This document shows, piece after piece, positions 12,880 to 25,773 of a DNA stretch of 64,000 nt (positions are counted from its first letter, which is position 1; each line of letters opens with the position of its first letter). The DNA comes from Lumnitzera littorea. Its lineage: Eukaryota > Streptophyta > Magnoliopsida > Myrtales > Combretaceae. The position numbers were made by a program, and so were the translations under genes. The notes beneath the pieces are model-generated. The model searched no databases, was not told where the DNA came from, and worked only from the letters and a program-made list of their open reading frames with translations. The stretch is from assembly GCA_024138015.1 (NCBI GenBank), contig JAMXBB010000004.1, positions 9,546,828 to 9,610,827 on the forward strand, read 5' to 3'.

Positions 12880-14790
12880 TGTAGATACTCAATTTTTGCC
12901 TATAGTAGTTATAATTTTTGTTTTTAGGGTCGTAATTTAGAAAATAATAAAAAAATTGAAAAATGATAAAATAGATAAAAAAAATAGAAAATTGTTGGAA
13001 AAAAAAAGATAAAAAACTAAAAAAGAAAATATTCAAAAAAATTAATTTGATGGAATCTTGACTAAATAGTTGTTGAAAAAAGCAAATCTGATACGATGAT
13101 ATTAAATCTAATAAAATCAAGATTTATAAGATTCGAATCTATTTTGGATCTTTATCAATTTAGATTCGATTCGATTCAAAAGATGTATTTTCAAGTTTTA
13201 TAAATAGGGGTTGCATGGTGCGAGCCAAGAGGAACAATTACACATTTGTTAAAAACACGCTCGAACCTACTCTTTAGACCAATTCTATAATTGTACGCGC
13301 GATAGGACTGGGGATTCAATCTGTTCCCTTTCATCAGCTTTGCGTGCTTTGCCTTATAGGTACATAATGGTGGTTTTTAATTATTATCTATAGTTTGTCT
13401 TATTTATTTATTTTTATTTCACTTAGTATTTATGCAGTTATTTTTAAGACTTGTATTAATTTTTTTTTTATTTTTGTCACGTCTTTAATTACTAGTAATT
13501 AATTATAGCATTAGTGTCTAGTGAACATGTGTTAAGTTAAATTTTAGTTTTTTTTTTTATTTCATATTTTCAAAATGATATTTTTATAAAATCTCATATT
13601 TTGCAAAATCTCGTTCTTTGCATATTATATTAATTTAGAAAAATTACATTAGGCATGTTAGGGTTTTCTAGATAAAAAAATCATTTTAATGTTCATAAAA
13701 TAAAATAAAAAATCTTTAATAGATATCTTTTTTATAGTTTAGGCTTGTTTTCCATAGTTTAGATATCTTTTTCATAATTTAGGTTTCTTTTCTATGGTTT
13801 AAACATCTTTTCTATGGTTTAGGCTTATTTTTCACTGTTTAGATTTTGTTCTATGATTCAAATATCTTTTCTATAATTAAAATTTTTTTTTCTATGGTTT
13901 TAACATCTTTTTCATAGTTTAGATATCTTTTCTATGGTTTAGATATCTTTTCTGTGGTTAGGTATCTTTTCTATGGTTAGGTATCTTTTCTATGATTAGG
14001 AATCTTTTTTCTCTTTTTATGTTTTAAGCATCTTTTTTATATAAAAGATTCATCATGTAGAGCATTGTATATTTCATAAAAATTGTATATTTCATTAAAT
14101 TAGGGTTTTTCTTGAAAATAAAAAAAAATTATCACTTAGTCGTTTTTAAATAAAAATCTCAATTTGGAACTTTTCAAAAATTAGGTTTTTAGGTTTTTTT
14201 TTTTTATAATTAGGAATAAAAATTAGGGTTTTAGGGATTTTTCTTAATAAAAATAAAATGGTTAATAAAAATGCAAATTCAACCAATTATTTTTTTTTTT
14301 TTATAAAAAGAACCAATACATTAAAGTTTTTGGAAAGAACTATGATCATCTAATCCCGGCTAGCAGGTACGTAAGTACCTTCAGGGCGACGATAAAATAT
14401 GTAGAAACTTAGGTTCTTTTTTTCTTTTGATTTATTTATTTATTTATTTTTAAATATTATAATTAGAAGAATAATCCTAATTTCGGTAAATAGATAGTAG
14501 TACCTATTAGGGTTTAATAGGTTAGCCCTCGAACTTGGAACCTTCTGGTTTTTCATTCAAGTTGAAATTAAAGACCGGTAGCCAAATTGTAATAAATCTA
14601 CCCAATTGGTTACGGTTTCTTTTCTTTTCTCGACTTTGGTCGGGTGGCGACTCCAAAAATTATTTTCAATAAAAAATCGAAATTTCTCAATTTTTTTAAT
14701 CGATGATTAATATTAAATATGTTAGAGTTTAAAATTAATCGAAAATGGGAAAATCAATTTTAATAAGAAACCGGAAAAACAGGCTTGACA
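12880..14790 (+). repeat. 3' LTR of the Tat/Ogre-like element
   Basis: This is the uninterrupted 1.9-kb LTR, TGTAGATACTC to GGCTTGACA. By eye it differs from the 5' LTR at scattered positions, plus the minisatellite expansion and the missing nested LTR. It shows the empty target of the nested LTR near 14233. Confidence 0.88.
13722..14010. repeat. LTR minisatellite, long allele
   Basis: About fourteen degenerate units of TCTTTTCTATGGTTTAGG type, against about eight in the 5' LTR. Confidence 0.75.
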
Positions 14791-16345
14791 ACTGTACTCC
14801 TGAGGTTGCTGTTGCAAACTATCAAAGTTGTTAAGTGCTTCTTGGTTATTCGAAGAGAACTTATTGTCTTACACTTCTTGCTCTAAAATAATTTGATGCT
14901 TGCTGCCTGATACGTCTAATAAACTGCTGTGGACTCTATTGGACACCATTAAAAACATAATCATTCTTGTCTTTCCAAATGAAGCACAAAGTAGGAATAA
15001 TCTGAGAAAATTGACTTTTACCATCATCTCTATTAAAAAAATATAATCTTGGCACTTCCAATAGCCAACCATTAAAATTGGTCACCCCATTGTAATTAAC
15101 ATGATACCTAAACAAACCAAACCAAACCAAACTAAGTGAGTCCAAGAACGTGAGAAGAAAATATGTTCAAAACTTAATCATAGAGATGGCACAAAGGATT
15201 TGCACAACAATTCTTTTTGAATAAATTTTCATTACATATCAAAGAATTGGTAGAGTTCATATTTAGGGGATGAGGTTTTTAATTTTAGATGATGGAAAAT
15301 TTCATAAGCTACTATTACATTATCTTATATCATGTGATTGGGAACAAAGGCACTTTGATTGGATGAAATGATGGAGTTTAGGAGGGGTTGCAACCTATTA
15401 GCTAAAATTTTTGAAATAATTTTATATGAGAAATTGCATAAGCTTATTAGCTTAAACTGAGATATTGAATTAGGATAATTAACTTTAGGGATCAAAACGA
15501 TATTTAGCTCATTGAAACAAGATGGAAAAACACCAAAATCAAAGAAATTTTGAATTACCTCAGTTAAGAATCCTCTAAGGATATTCTAGTGAGATTGATA
15601 AAAGAAGCCATTAAATTCATCCGACCATGGAGCTTTAGAGGCTCCTAATTGGAATACATCATCCTTCACTTCATCAACAGAGACTCTTTTAATCAAATAT
15701 CTATTTTGTTTAGGTGTAATGAGTTGTTCCATATAATTTAACACCAACAGTTGATCTTGGGCTTGCTGTACACCTTTTTCAAACCTAAATAAGTTGGTAT
15801 AAAACTCTAGAAACTCCTTAGCAATTGCGTCTTCCTCCATCAGCTACACTCCCCTTTCATCCTTGATTTTAAACACTTTGTTTTGAGCCCTCTTTCTCAA
15901 CATGCATTAATGAAAAAATTTTATGTTCTTGTCACCCCAAGAGAGCCAGCTTATGCATGATCTCCAATGCTAAGAATTTCTTCTTGGCTTAGCATAGTGT
16001 CAAGTTCATGTTGCACTTTAGCTTCCTCTTCCAAATTGGCCTCATTTGTATCCATATTTTGTAAGCAGCTAAGTTTCTCTATCATAAGTTTAATAGTTTC
16101 AAGGGCCTTTCTTTTGTTTTCCTTACACCATTTCGAGAGAGCAATCTAACATTTTTTCAATATCTACACCAGCCCTTCCAAACTAAGCAAAATTATGCCT
16201 TAATTCCAACTACCTTCTACCACTTCCTTATATCCCTTTTCCAAATGCCATTTATTTTCATATCTAAATATCTTCTTCTCTTTTTCTTTTTTTTTTTTAT
16301 CGTGCTTGTCAAGCTCTAATAGAATCGAAGAATGATCCGATCCAT
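14791..16345 (-). pseudogene. LINE reverse transcriptase remnant, 5'-truncated
   Basis: Read on the - strand from 16345: the end of the endonuclease domain (NGSDHSSILLELD, about 16300-16345), then the linker WLSWGDKNIKFFH near 15900-15950. The reverse transcriptase start follows with KAPWSDEFNGFFYQ (open frame 15586-15840) and IIKILANRL-like and NQSAFVPN-like motifs to about 15300. The sequence then jumps to the pre-RNase H linker FIWKDKNDYVFNG (14936-15010). The palm region with the FADD/YADD box is absent. The 5' end is cut inside the endonuclease, as is common for LINEs. The RNase H domain lies at 4276-4978, separated by the LTR element. Confidence 0.85.
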
Positions 16346-16690
16346 TTGCCTAATCAAGACCTATGCTATTCTTTCAATCAAATAGTGGAATGAGTATTCT
16401 ACAATTATTCCATTTCACTAAGACACACAATAACAGAAATTATTAATAGTTACAACATATTTTGCCATATTTTTTAAGTTACTTGATAATATTGGGAAAA
16501 AAAAAAAACCAATGCTCCATGAATTGAATAGTAAATCAAATTGAACATAATCGAAAAATCGATTTTTTTCAAATGGTTCAGTTCAGGAAAGCAAATTAAG
16601 CCTAACCATTTTAAATCAAATGGTTGATTAAAAAAAACAAAAAAAAAAAACATGCAATTGCTTTGTGCTATTTTATTTTTTGAAATTTCA
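16346..16690. repeat. Dispersed repeat, right copy
   Basis: It is similar to 1440-1660 joined to 4096-4210, in the same orientation, and starts exactly where the LINE coding sequence ends. The two copies bracket the LINE complex. It provides the empty target for the solo LTR at 1661-4095. Confidence 0.65.
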
Positions 16691-18805
16691 CATCTACAAA
16701 TTCTCCTTTTTTAAATTGTTCTTTCCTTATATGTTTTCAAATTAAGAATCTGACCTTAATACTTTTCATATGTCTCTCATCTTTTTTACAATCTTTGATA
16801 TACCTCATTTATCTTCTTCATATCACTTTTGGATGTATTCTACTTCTCCCTCCTTATTGTTGTTCATTGGAATAATCTCTCTTATCCTATCTAATTAAAT
16901 TAATTTATTAAGATCTTGTGCAACTTTTTATAAAGTACCATTACATATGATAAATGTATAAAAAATTAATTAGAAATTTATAAAACTTTAATGAAAAAGG
17001 AAATATACTATTGGAAATAAAAATATTTATAAAAAATTTAATATAAACAGTTCGAACATAGATTAAACCGGATCAAACTAGTTTTAATTAGATTTAAAAA
17101 TTTACAAACCAAACCGTATGATTAGGTTTGATATAAAAAAAAAAAAAGTTTGGTTTGGTAGGAGGAAGGAGGGGAAGGGAGAATCGAACCACGCTAACCT
17201 TTATTGCCCAATGATAACTTATTTTTAGGAATACTCATATTCCATTCCACTCCAATCTTTCATTTTTCGAACCATATGCAAATAGTTATCTATAAAATTA
17301 AAGGCGAAAGTCTCTTTGGTGTTGTATGTGTTCCGTAATTTCTGTTACTTTTGATTTTACTCTATAAGCCTTTCTTCCATCTCACTAAAATAAAACCATT
17401 ATACTGATTAACGTAGGACAAAAAGAGTAGTTCCGCTGGTATGGTACCAAGAGCTAATTTAGGACAATATGTGAAGTTGCATAAATCAAATAGAAAATAA
17501 ACTAACCGACAATGATAATAAGATGCCAAGAAATTCACTAAAATAACAAGAACAAATCTGGTCTTACCTTACTTTATATGTAAAATATTCAATCTTGCTC
17601 TTAACAGCTTGATAACATATGACGAAAACTTCGAGAGAAAGTAATTTGATTATATAATGTTAAAAACTGCTAAAGGCATTCCATCCAACGTAAGCGTCTT
17701 GAGTGCAACATCTGCTGCGAGTATAAAATTGGCATTACATTTCTCGTAAACGTGAGTGAAAGTAAGCTACAGTGAGTGCTGCAACAAGGGAAGTGGGTTC
17801 AGTTTCAAAGGCTGGGGCTTAGAAGTAAGGGAAGGAATGCTTTCCCCCACCAAACAAGGAAAGGCTCGATAAAGGGAAGAGGATGTGGCGGGGGGAAGGA
17901 AAACGCTTTCAGAGATCGAGATTGAATCATTTAATACATTGATGTCTCGCCTATATATAGGCTAGGAGCAATCTAATCAAACTAGGAAATAAATAAATAA
18001 AAGGAAATAAGAAGTATGCTAATAAGACAAATTTAATAAACTAGGAAACTAGAGTAACAAGAAACATCTAAAAATGTAACTAACATAACAGAAAGGTAAA
18101 ATAAAGGAGGATAAAAATTTTAAATTTTTTTCTCCAATATTTACAAGCTTGATTGACCATATGCAATTTGGTCAGTTTTAATGGCGCTAAACTAAAATCA
18201 GATGGACCATGTGAGGAAAGCAACCAACTAGGTCTTCTCATAGCACCATTTGGCTAGCCGACCAAGCTTAGCTTCCTCAGTCGTGGATGTTTTTATGTCA
18301 GCTTTGACTTGTCTCACTTTGATCCCAATTTGCTTCAATAATCATCTCTTTTCAAGATATATATCATCCCAATTGACATGTCCACCCAAAAACGTCAACT
18401 TGCAAAAAGATCTACAATATTATAGCAGAGCGAGGTACCCATGATACGTGTATACATCTTTAATGTTAAACCCAATCTCCCCTTTTTCCTACCCCTTTTA
18501 TTCTCTCTCAAATAATTTCATGCAATGCAAATTTTATCTTTTTAAGTGCAAATCATAAATATATCTTGTTATATTTGTTTCGTATGCACTTAATTCCCTT
18601 ATTTTTAAAATTTAGTACTTAGACCACAATCTTGGAAAAAAGGTACTTTTACATATCTACATGGCCAATTTGCTATAAATTTTACATTTTTTTATTTTAG
18701 TATTTTTATATTTGATAATAGGTAAAATAAAAAGTAATACAATAAGATCACAAAGTACATTTGTTAAATATTTTAGGTCTAAGAAATCAATTTTAATAAA
18801 TGTGG
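16691..18805. other. Intergenic AT-rich DNA
   Basis: No gene is supported. The motif at 17215-17265 partly mirrors the GGAATGAGTATTC motif near 16390, so the repeat may be a longer inverted-repeat element (about 16350-17270). The stretch 17750-17950 is locally GC-richer, with a palindromic GCCTATATATAGGC near 17950, but no protein is recognisable. Confidence 0.4.
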
Positions 18806-19842
18806 TGTTGGTAGGCCTTTTTAGGCCCAAGCTTTAGAGGCCTAAGCCCAAACTTCCTGTCGTGCTCAAATTTCCTAAAGAGCTCATTTAGGTTGGAGGC
18901 TCAATCCCATTCTAAGAATGTGGCTTGTTCATCCTCCCTACAAACAACCTAGCCTAAGGCTTAAGTGTAGCAAGGAGATCAGTGCCCCCAACGATAGCAT
19001 TGTGTGCTCAGGTTTCCCTCGAGCACTATCTTAACCACCACTTGCCAAAGTCTTTGGGAGCCCAATCTTTGTCCTTAAGGTGCTTAGCTTCTCAAAATCC
19101 AAACCTCGAGGACTATGGGCCCACGAGATGTTCGGTTCCAAAGCTCTACCGACTCGTGCCAACCGCCATCTCTCAAGCATTTGTCAGCTACTCAAGTGTT
19201 GTTTGACAAGTGTGCCACCACAACCAATCTACTAATCCTTCTCTCTCTTTATTAAATGCTATGTAATAGCTTACTATACAGTCTAAGAGTTTAGTTGTTT
19301 AAGCCATGGTGGTTGCCCATGTTGATATAACAAGCTCTCTTTCCTAAAGCCACTAATTGGTAAAAAGGAGTTGTCCTTTCTCATGTTGAGTATACCTCCT
19401 TGCAATCGATTACTGTTTAGCTAATCTGTGCTCGACACGTATCCCAAGCAAGTAAGCTCATGCTATATAAATAGGATATGAGGCTATAGGTATACTCTTG
19501 AGCACTTTTAATATATTTAAATACTCTCCTTTTTAAAAAAAAAAAAAAATTATGCTTACTAACTTTAGCTAATCTGTGCTTGACACATATCCTAAGCAAG
19601 TAAGCCCATGCTATATAAATAGGATATGAGGCTATAGGTATACTCCTAGCACTTTTAATATATTTAAATACTCTCCTTTTAAAAAAAAAAAAATTATGCT
19701 TACTAACTTTAGTATTGGGAGTCTCTCACTAGCAATGCGATAAGGGACTTCCTTCTAGGTTCATCATTGCCTACAACAGCCGAACTACCAAGGAAGCACT
19801 GGAAGACCACTTGTCAACCTCCATTGTGATATACACTCACCA
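18806..19842 (+). mobile_element. Probable solo LTR, about 1.04 kb
   Basis: It begins TGTTGGTAGGCC and ends ATACACTCACCA, so it has TG...CA ends. The flanks TGTGG (18801-18805) and GGTGG (19843-19847) differ by one base. It contains a TATA region CTATATAAATAGG, present twice through an internal duplication. No second LTR or internal region is nearby. The ends are inferred from these signals only. Confidence 0.5.
19419..19712. repeat. Two-copy tandem duplication, about 147 bp, carrying a TATA box
   Basis: Copy one (19419-19568) and copy two (19569-19712) both run from CTAATCTGTGCT to TACTAACTTTAG. Each has CTATATAAATAGG and an A-run of slightly different length. They are almost identical, so the duplication is younger than the LTR around it. 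Confidence 0.85.
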
Positions 19843-20504
19843 GGTGGGTTAAATAGATATGAAGTAATTATAAGGAGGAATATTTATGATTTGCTTCTTT
19901 ATTTGGACTCATATATATATGAATGTTCCACTAGCATTTAAACGAGTGACACGTCTTAGTTATATGCAAGGGATCATTGATTCGTCAAAAACCTAGCATG
20001 GTTATTGCCTACTAAATTTTCGTCGGAAAGTAATAGTTCGCCCACTTAATTGCTAATGCTACCACCTATGTCCGCATTTCCTTCTTTTTTATTTTTTTTC
20101 AAACTATATTACAACTTTGGATGAGGAAATATGAATTTGATTCATCTTATTAAAAAAAAAAAGTGTTTATATCACTAAATTATAATAATTTTTATATTTA
20201 AATATCAATGCAACATTCATCAAATTTTTTTGATTGGGAAAAGAAAAATAAAATAAAAGATACCACGATAGGGAAATGCAACGATAAAAACCCTGGAACT
20301 AAAATTTCGCAATAAAATATTCACAGGATCCACCTTCGGGAGTCCTTATGAATCAATCGTAAATAAGCTTAAAATAAATAACAAATTAAAACTTTTAGGT
20401 AATACCATGAACTTACTGTCCATAAACAACAAATATTCCCAGAAAAAGAACTTTAAAATTTTTCAATATTATAGAGGAATAGACAAAAAAAAAAAAAACA
20501 AAAA

Positions 20505-20766
20505 ATAGGAGGACAAAATTTGAGGATAAGTTCAATTAAGGAATCAACGTTTTAAAAAGTTTAAATAATAATTAATATTTCAAAAAGTTTAAATAAGTAA
20601 TCAGCGTCTTACAAATCAATTTAAAAAAAAGATTCATAATAATTAATCCATAAAATTATTTAAATTATTTTATGAAATTTTGATTTCATATTTAAACTTT
20701 TTAAAATATTGATTTCTTATTTAAATTTATCCTTAAACGTTAATCCCTCCATTATCATTCTCCCAA
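20505..20766. mobile_element. MITE-like remnant
   Basis: Dense in ATTAATATTTCAAAAAGTTT-type words and ending CCATTATCATTCTCCC. The end and internal words match the element at 40365-40750, including ATTCATAATAATTAATCC against ATTCATAATAACCAATCC. The left terminal repeat is poorly preserved. Confidence 0.5.
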
Positions 20767-23054
20767 AAAAAAAAAAAAATCTGCTTATTACTACGATTAT
20801 AATACATTTGACATGTATTAAAGGATTCTACTTATAAGTGCAAATGCAATACATTCTAATACTCTAAGGAAGATAATTATAAACTTTTTTACAAAATGAT
20901 TATAAGTGCTCAATGCACTTTAAAAATAGCCCAAAAAAAAATAATTTTCAACCTTTTGATTGTGCATATGCATTAATTGAAATTCAACTTTTAGTTTATT
21001 AAATAAATGAAATCAATACATAAAAGACTTGTATAAGTTTTATTAGTACAAAAGTAGATCAAAAAAATATTCAATTATAAATTAACTTTCTTTGTCAATT
21101 TCTATTAAAATTGTTTGTAGAGGGGAAATTGAATTTAATCCATCTCGTTAGGAAATTGAACTTAAGATATCATCGCCTAATTATGTCGTGTACGCCTTGA
21201 AGACTTACACTAGGTCATTAGCACCAAAATTTAAGATTTTTGGAAAAGCATTTTGTTTTAGCTTGGAATTTACAATAATTAAGAGTAAGCCAGTAATTTT
21301 GTTGTAGAAGGTATCCAATCATATTATGCTTGACTAAGTAGGTTTTAGATAAGTATTCAGTATTATAAGATAGATTCTTAATAATAATTTTTTAAAACAT
21401 ACTTTTATATAGAGTAAAAGTATGATGTCTTCATACTCTATATGCATCCAAAAACTATACTCTAAGGCATACAAGATATAATATCTAGAATACCTTATAC
21501 CTCACTTGTAAAATTTATTGAGTAATATGATATATATATTAATGGATAAAAATAACCTTTTTCTATCAAGAAAACTAAAAGAATAAAAATAATATCTTAT
21601 TGATATTAAAAGGAAATGACTTAATCCTAATACTAACTCTAAAACTAAAGCTCATTTTCTCTCTCGGTAACGTAACTTTATGCTGCAACTCTCTTGATGT
21701 CTTTCTGCTTCCTCTTCTCGAAAGCGGAGGCTATTACTAACCTTAGTTTACTCTCAGTCTATCCCTACAAGAAAAAGATATATTTACTAACTTCAACTTT
21801 GTTCTTTATTTGCTTATTTTAATATACTTCTCTTAGTAATTGAAACCTAAAAATAGTAATTTTAAGTTTCAAGAGATAATATTTGTTGTTAGTCTTAAAA
21901 AACTTGTGTATTATTTTCTTTCATACATTCATCTTCATGCATTTGCAATTTAATTATTTTGGTAATAAAAGGCAGGTTCTATGTAGTGTTTGCAAAGCAA
22001 TATTTTAGAATAAAAAAATAATAAAAACAAAAAATTCTTATAAAAAAGAACGTTTAAAGTTGAAATTTATGTGAAAATAGGGAAAAAAATTGGAGGTTCT
22101 ATAGAACACCTACTTGTAAGGTAGAGTTTCCAAGGTGATTCTTAAATGTCATAGAAATGGGTTTTGGATTCAAAAGCTTGGGAACCAATACTTATATGTT
22201 AGTATACGAGTAAAGTCTCACACCTATCTACCTTATACCTACTCATTCCAGGCGAAAATGCTATAAAAGTTGAATGAAGTGATGTTAGCAAAAGGGATTA
22301 ATATAAATTATTGTCACTATAAGCTTAAATTTATTAATATAATTTGTTATCTATTGGTAACTTGAAACTCAAGTTTCAAGATACAATTAGACCTCAAAGA
22401 TGAATTATGTTGACATAGAATAACATTTAAAGAATGTACACACACATAATAACCTAAACCCTAAATACAGAAAGTTACACCCTCCACTACTAAAATTTAA
22501 TAACAAACACCTCTTAACACCATATTCTCCTTAATTGCTGCTGTGTGGAGGGTGAATCTCATTACGATTAAACCTTAAATTAGGACATAATTCAATACAA
22601 TAACAAAAAATCATTACAATACAATATATATATAAATTTTGAATTACATGATATCACACGTTAGATTAACAAAGCCATACTTGGGAAGTATTGCATCAAA
22701 TTCCTACCAATTGAAGCTCTCACAGAATAATACTCTAAAACACCACTCTTCATTGTTTAGCAATTATAAATCAATAGGAAATCACGAGAGAAATTTTAAA
22801 AATTAGAAAAAAAAATAAAAGAAAAATTATGGGTGAATTTATTCATGCGTTGCTCAAGGATCATTTGAGTAATAGATAGATAAATCAATAGTCTACCTAT
22901 CTTAGTAATACCCTTTATTAAGTGTATCACACTTAAAATAAATGGAATCATATATTTTCCACCTAAAAGATTATATAGTCCAATTTATTTTATATATTAC
23001 ATCCTTAATAGAGGATACTATTAAAAGCAGATATACCAGTAGTTTACTTTGCTT

Positions 23055-23205
23055 CTTTTTCCCATTTAAAGAGCTGTTCACGACCGCTGCCTAAAGTCAA
23101 TGGAGGACCCCTAGTGGAATTCTTTCGACAACCCACCTTTACCGGACAGGTACGGGAGCATCGACAAAGAGCGTGTTCTATTTGCCGCCCGATTCTTATT
23201 TAATT
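23055..23205 (-). other. Small GC-richer island, open on the - strand
   Basis: About 150 bp of higher GC sits in AT-rich DNA. The - strand reads about 50 codons without a stop, including CRCSRTCPVKVGC and a charged end. I do not recognise it. It could be an exon relic, an organellar insertion or a repeat fragment. Confidence 0.3.
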
Positions 23206-24514
23206 TTCAAAAACATTAAATCAATGAATTTTATCACTAGAAAACTTGTTCATGCATTACTTCTCAGGTTGTTTCATGTAATGTTTTTGTAGTTACAAAA
23301 TCATGGATATATTTGGTACTTGCTCCACGATGATCTGCCTGTTTACATGAAAATTAAATTGGATATTTGAAAACCTATTTTACTTAAATTTGTTTTAGAG
23401 TACATAAATGCGCTTTTAAATATGGGAAAAAAATAGAACCCGAAACTGCTATTTCATTTCATTCTAGTTCTGTTTACTAAACATGAAACTATATCATTTG
23501 TATAAAAACGGTGAGAAACCATAAAGAGTAATATGACTATTATATATATATTTACTCCTTCTTGTACATATTGTAAATTTCTATGGAATAGATCGATCTC
23601 GATAAAATCTCACGATGGATCTATTATAATGACACTTGACGTGTATTAACGACGTGGGAAGTGTTTGATTGTGATCTTGCATGGAGTAGGATTTATTCGC
23701 TTTTTTAATTGTAATTTTAGGATTAAAAATGTGAATTAGTGAAAGTAAGTGATAAAGCCATTGACCAAAAATGAGTAGCAGTAATGATTTCCTATAACTT
23801 TTTAACTGCATGATAATTTTTGTGTAATTATTTAACTATCTATACTATTTATTATGTATAAACAACACATAAAACGGCCTAAATTACTATTAAGGTTTTA
23901 TTTCTATTAATATTGAAATGTAATACACTGATGAAAATGAGAAATGATTCGATGCGTATTATATACCTAGTGTTATATACACGTAATATATAAATATCAA
24001 TAAAATATTATCATTTATGATAAATATAAATCATGAGTAGTAATTAATTTGAAAATTATTCATGCAATTATTTTACTTGTCAATAGCTTATTGGTATTAT
24101 ATGCTACATACACATAGCGCATGACACGTATTACCTAATGAATCCTTTTTCGATGAGATTAGGATATTTGGATGTAAAACTTGACTTATCATATCTATCT
24201 CTGTATGAGTCTTGATGAATAATGTGATATTTTAAGTCTAAGATGTAATATATATACAAGTTAAGGAAAATACAATAGGTTTATTACATGAATTTGGCAT
24301 CCTACATATATTAAAGGGAAAATTATACTTCTACGCCATTCCTTTCTCATTCTTTATTACAGCATTCACTTTGTTTTATCTAATTGAATCATAATTATAT
24401 AGGAATCCTTATTACTTAAAATTAAATAATAGAGATTCCTTATTTTAACAAAAGAATCACAATTACTTATAAAATTTCATGTTTTTTCAAAAATAACATT
24501 ATTCTAATTTAACT

Positions 24515-24675
24515 ATTGTTAATACCACCACCGCTATTGCTACCACCAACCGCTATTGCCGTCACTACCGCCACCGCCATCGCCACTACTATTGTCGTCG
24601 ACCATCGCCACTGACCACCACCACCATCACTGTAATCACCGCCACTACCGCTACCACCACCAACCATTGCCGTTG
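24515..24675. repeat. Imperfect CCA/CCG triplet repeat
   Basis: Degenerate ACCACCGCT/ACCACCACC triplets. The opposite strand reads as a glycine-rich open frame (24509-24817), which is a low-complexity artefact rather than a gene. Confidence 0.75.
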
Positions 24676-25773
24676 TTAAGGTTGGTTGAGAAAGAAGATG
24701 GACTAAGGGTAATTTAGTTATTAACATTCTATTACAATATATTCTTAAGTTATTTATAAATTCAACTAAATAAAGTAATAGATATTGTACCCTTATTACA
24801 TTTCTTAGGAATTCCAATTATATCCATCCTTCATTCCATTTAATGAAGTGAACAAGCCATTAGTTCTCAATATTTCTCTAATTTTTATTTAAATCCTAAA
24901 CTTTTTTTCCCTTATTTGAGTGCTAACGTGTTTGAAACCTTATAAAAATATGACTTTCATTAAATATATTAAATCCATCTTAGATATGTACTAGGTTCCA
25001 TTGGCTTTGAGCTAGTCTGCAAAGATAGCTAAAATACATAATTTTCCATATCTTTTCCTATTGTCAATTATTTTTTGTATTGTTTATTGTTTAAGTTATA
25101 TTATATAGTCTTTAATTTTATGTAATTTATTTTTATCATATTATGTAAATAAATATATTCAATATTGTAATTTTGTTAAATTAATTATTACATGTACCCT
25201 TTTGAAGTTAATACATGTCATGTGATGGTAAATTTAATGAATTTGACTAAATTCCTATTTTTGTAAGATTTTAAAAATATTTTAGATTCAAATAGAAAAA
25301 AAGAAAATTCAATTATTCAAATAGAAAAATAGATTCATGCTAAGAAATAAAAATGTACTTTTCTCTATATTAAAATCCATACACCCATATATATGTACAT
25401 ATATTTATATACTGAAAAAATGTTTTTTTTTTCAATTATGATAGGCGTGAAATGGGTGTTTATCATTCGAAATTGAAAATTGAACCCAGATTACGTATCT
25501 TTGTGGTTGAGCTCAATGGTACTTAATATAACTAATTTTTTTATAACTATATAATAAGATAAATATTTTTATAACTTGATGATTTCGAAACTAAAACGTA
25601 ATCTTATAATGAAGTATATATTTCGATACGATATGTAAAACATATATTATAAGTACTATTTTTGTCATATATATTGAAAGTTATTTGGGATATCGCATAT
25701 AACTTTAGAATAATATATGCATTCACCTAACGTACTATAGGTTGTTACATAATATATATCCATTTCATAAACG

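Larger units (their letters stand above)
4979..14790 (+). mobile_element. Non-coding LTR retrotransposon, Tat/Ogre-like, nested in LINE
   Basis: Two direct LTRs (4979-7993 and 12880-14790) start TGTAGATACTC and end CTYGACA. The internal region is 7994-12879. The flanks ACTAT (4974-4978) and ACTGT (14791-14795) are a 5-bp target duplication with one transition. Removing the element rejoins the LINE between its linker and its RNase H domain. The bases after the 5' LTR (TTTGGCGATCCC) may be a decayed primer site, and AAAGAGGGATAAC precedes the 3' LTR as polypurine tract. I see no gag or pol. A long tandem array lies at 11503-12690. The Tat/Ogre assignment rests on LTR style (GGTGGCGACTC near the 3' end) and the array, so it is tentative. 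Confidence 0.8.
20767..25773. other. Intergenic AT-rich DNA
   Basis: No gene is supported over 5 kb apart from the small islands listed separately. Short open frames (for example 23581-23811 on the - strand) lack recognisable motifs. Confidence 0.5.

Noticed and set aside
17165..17215. tRNA- or SINE-like B box on the - strand (GGTTCGATTCTCCC)
   Set aside because: No A box at the correct distance and no cloverleaf could be drawn, so a chance match or a degraded fragment is as likely.
24509..24817. Glycine-rich 102-codon open frame
   Set aside because: It is produced by a CCA/CCG triplet repeat on the other strand.
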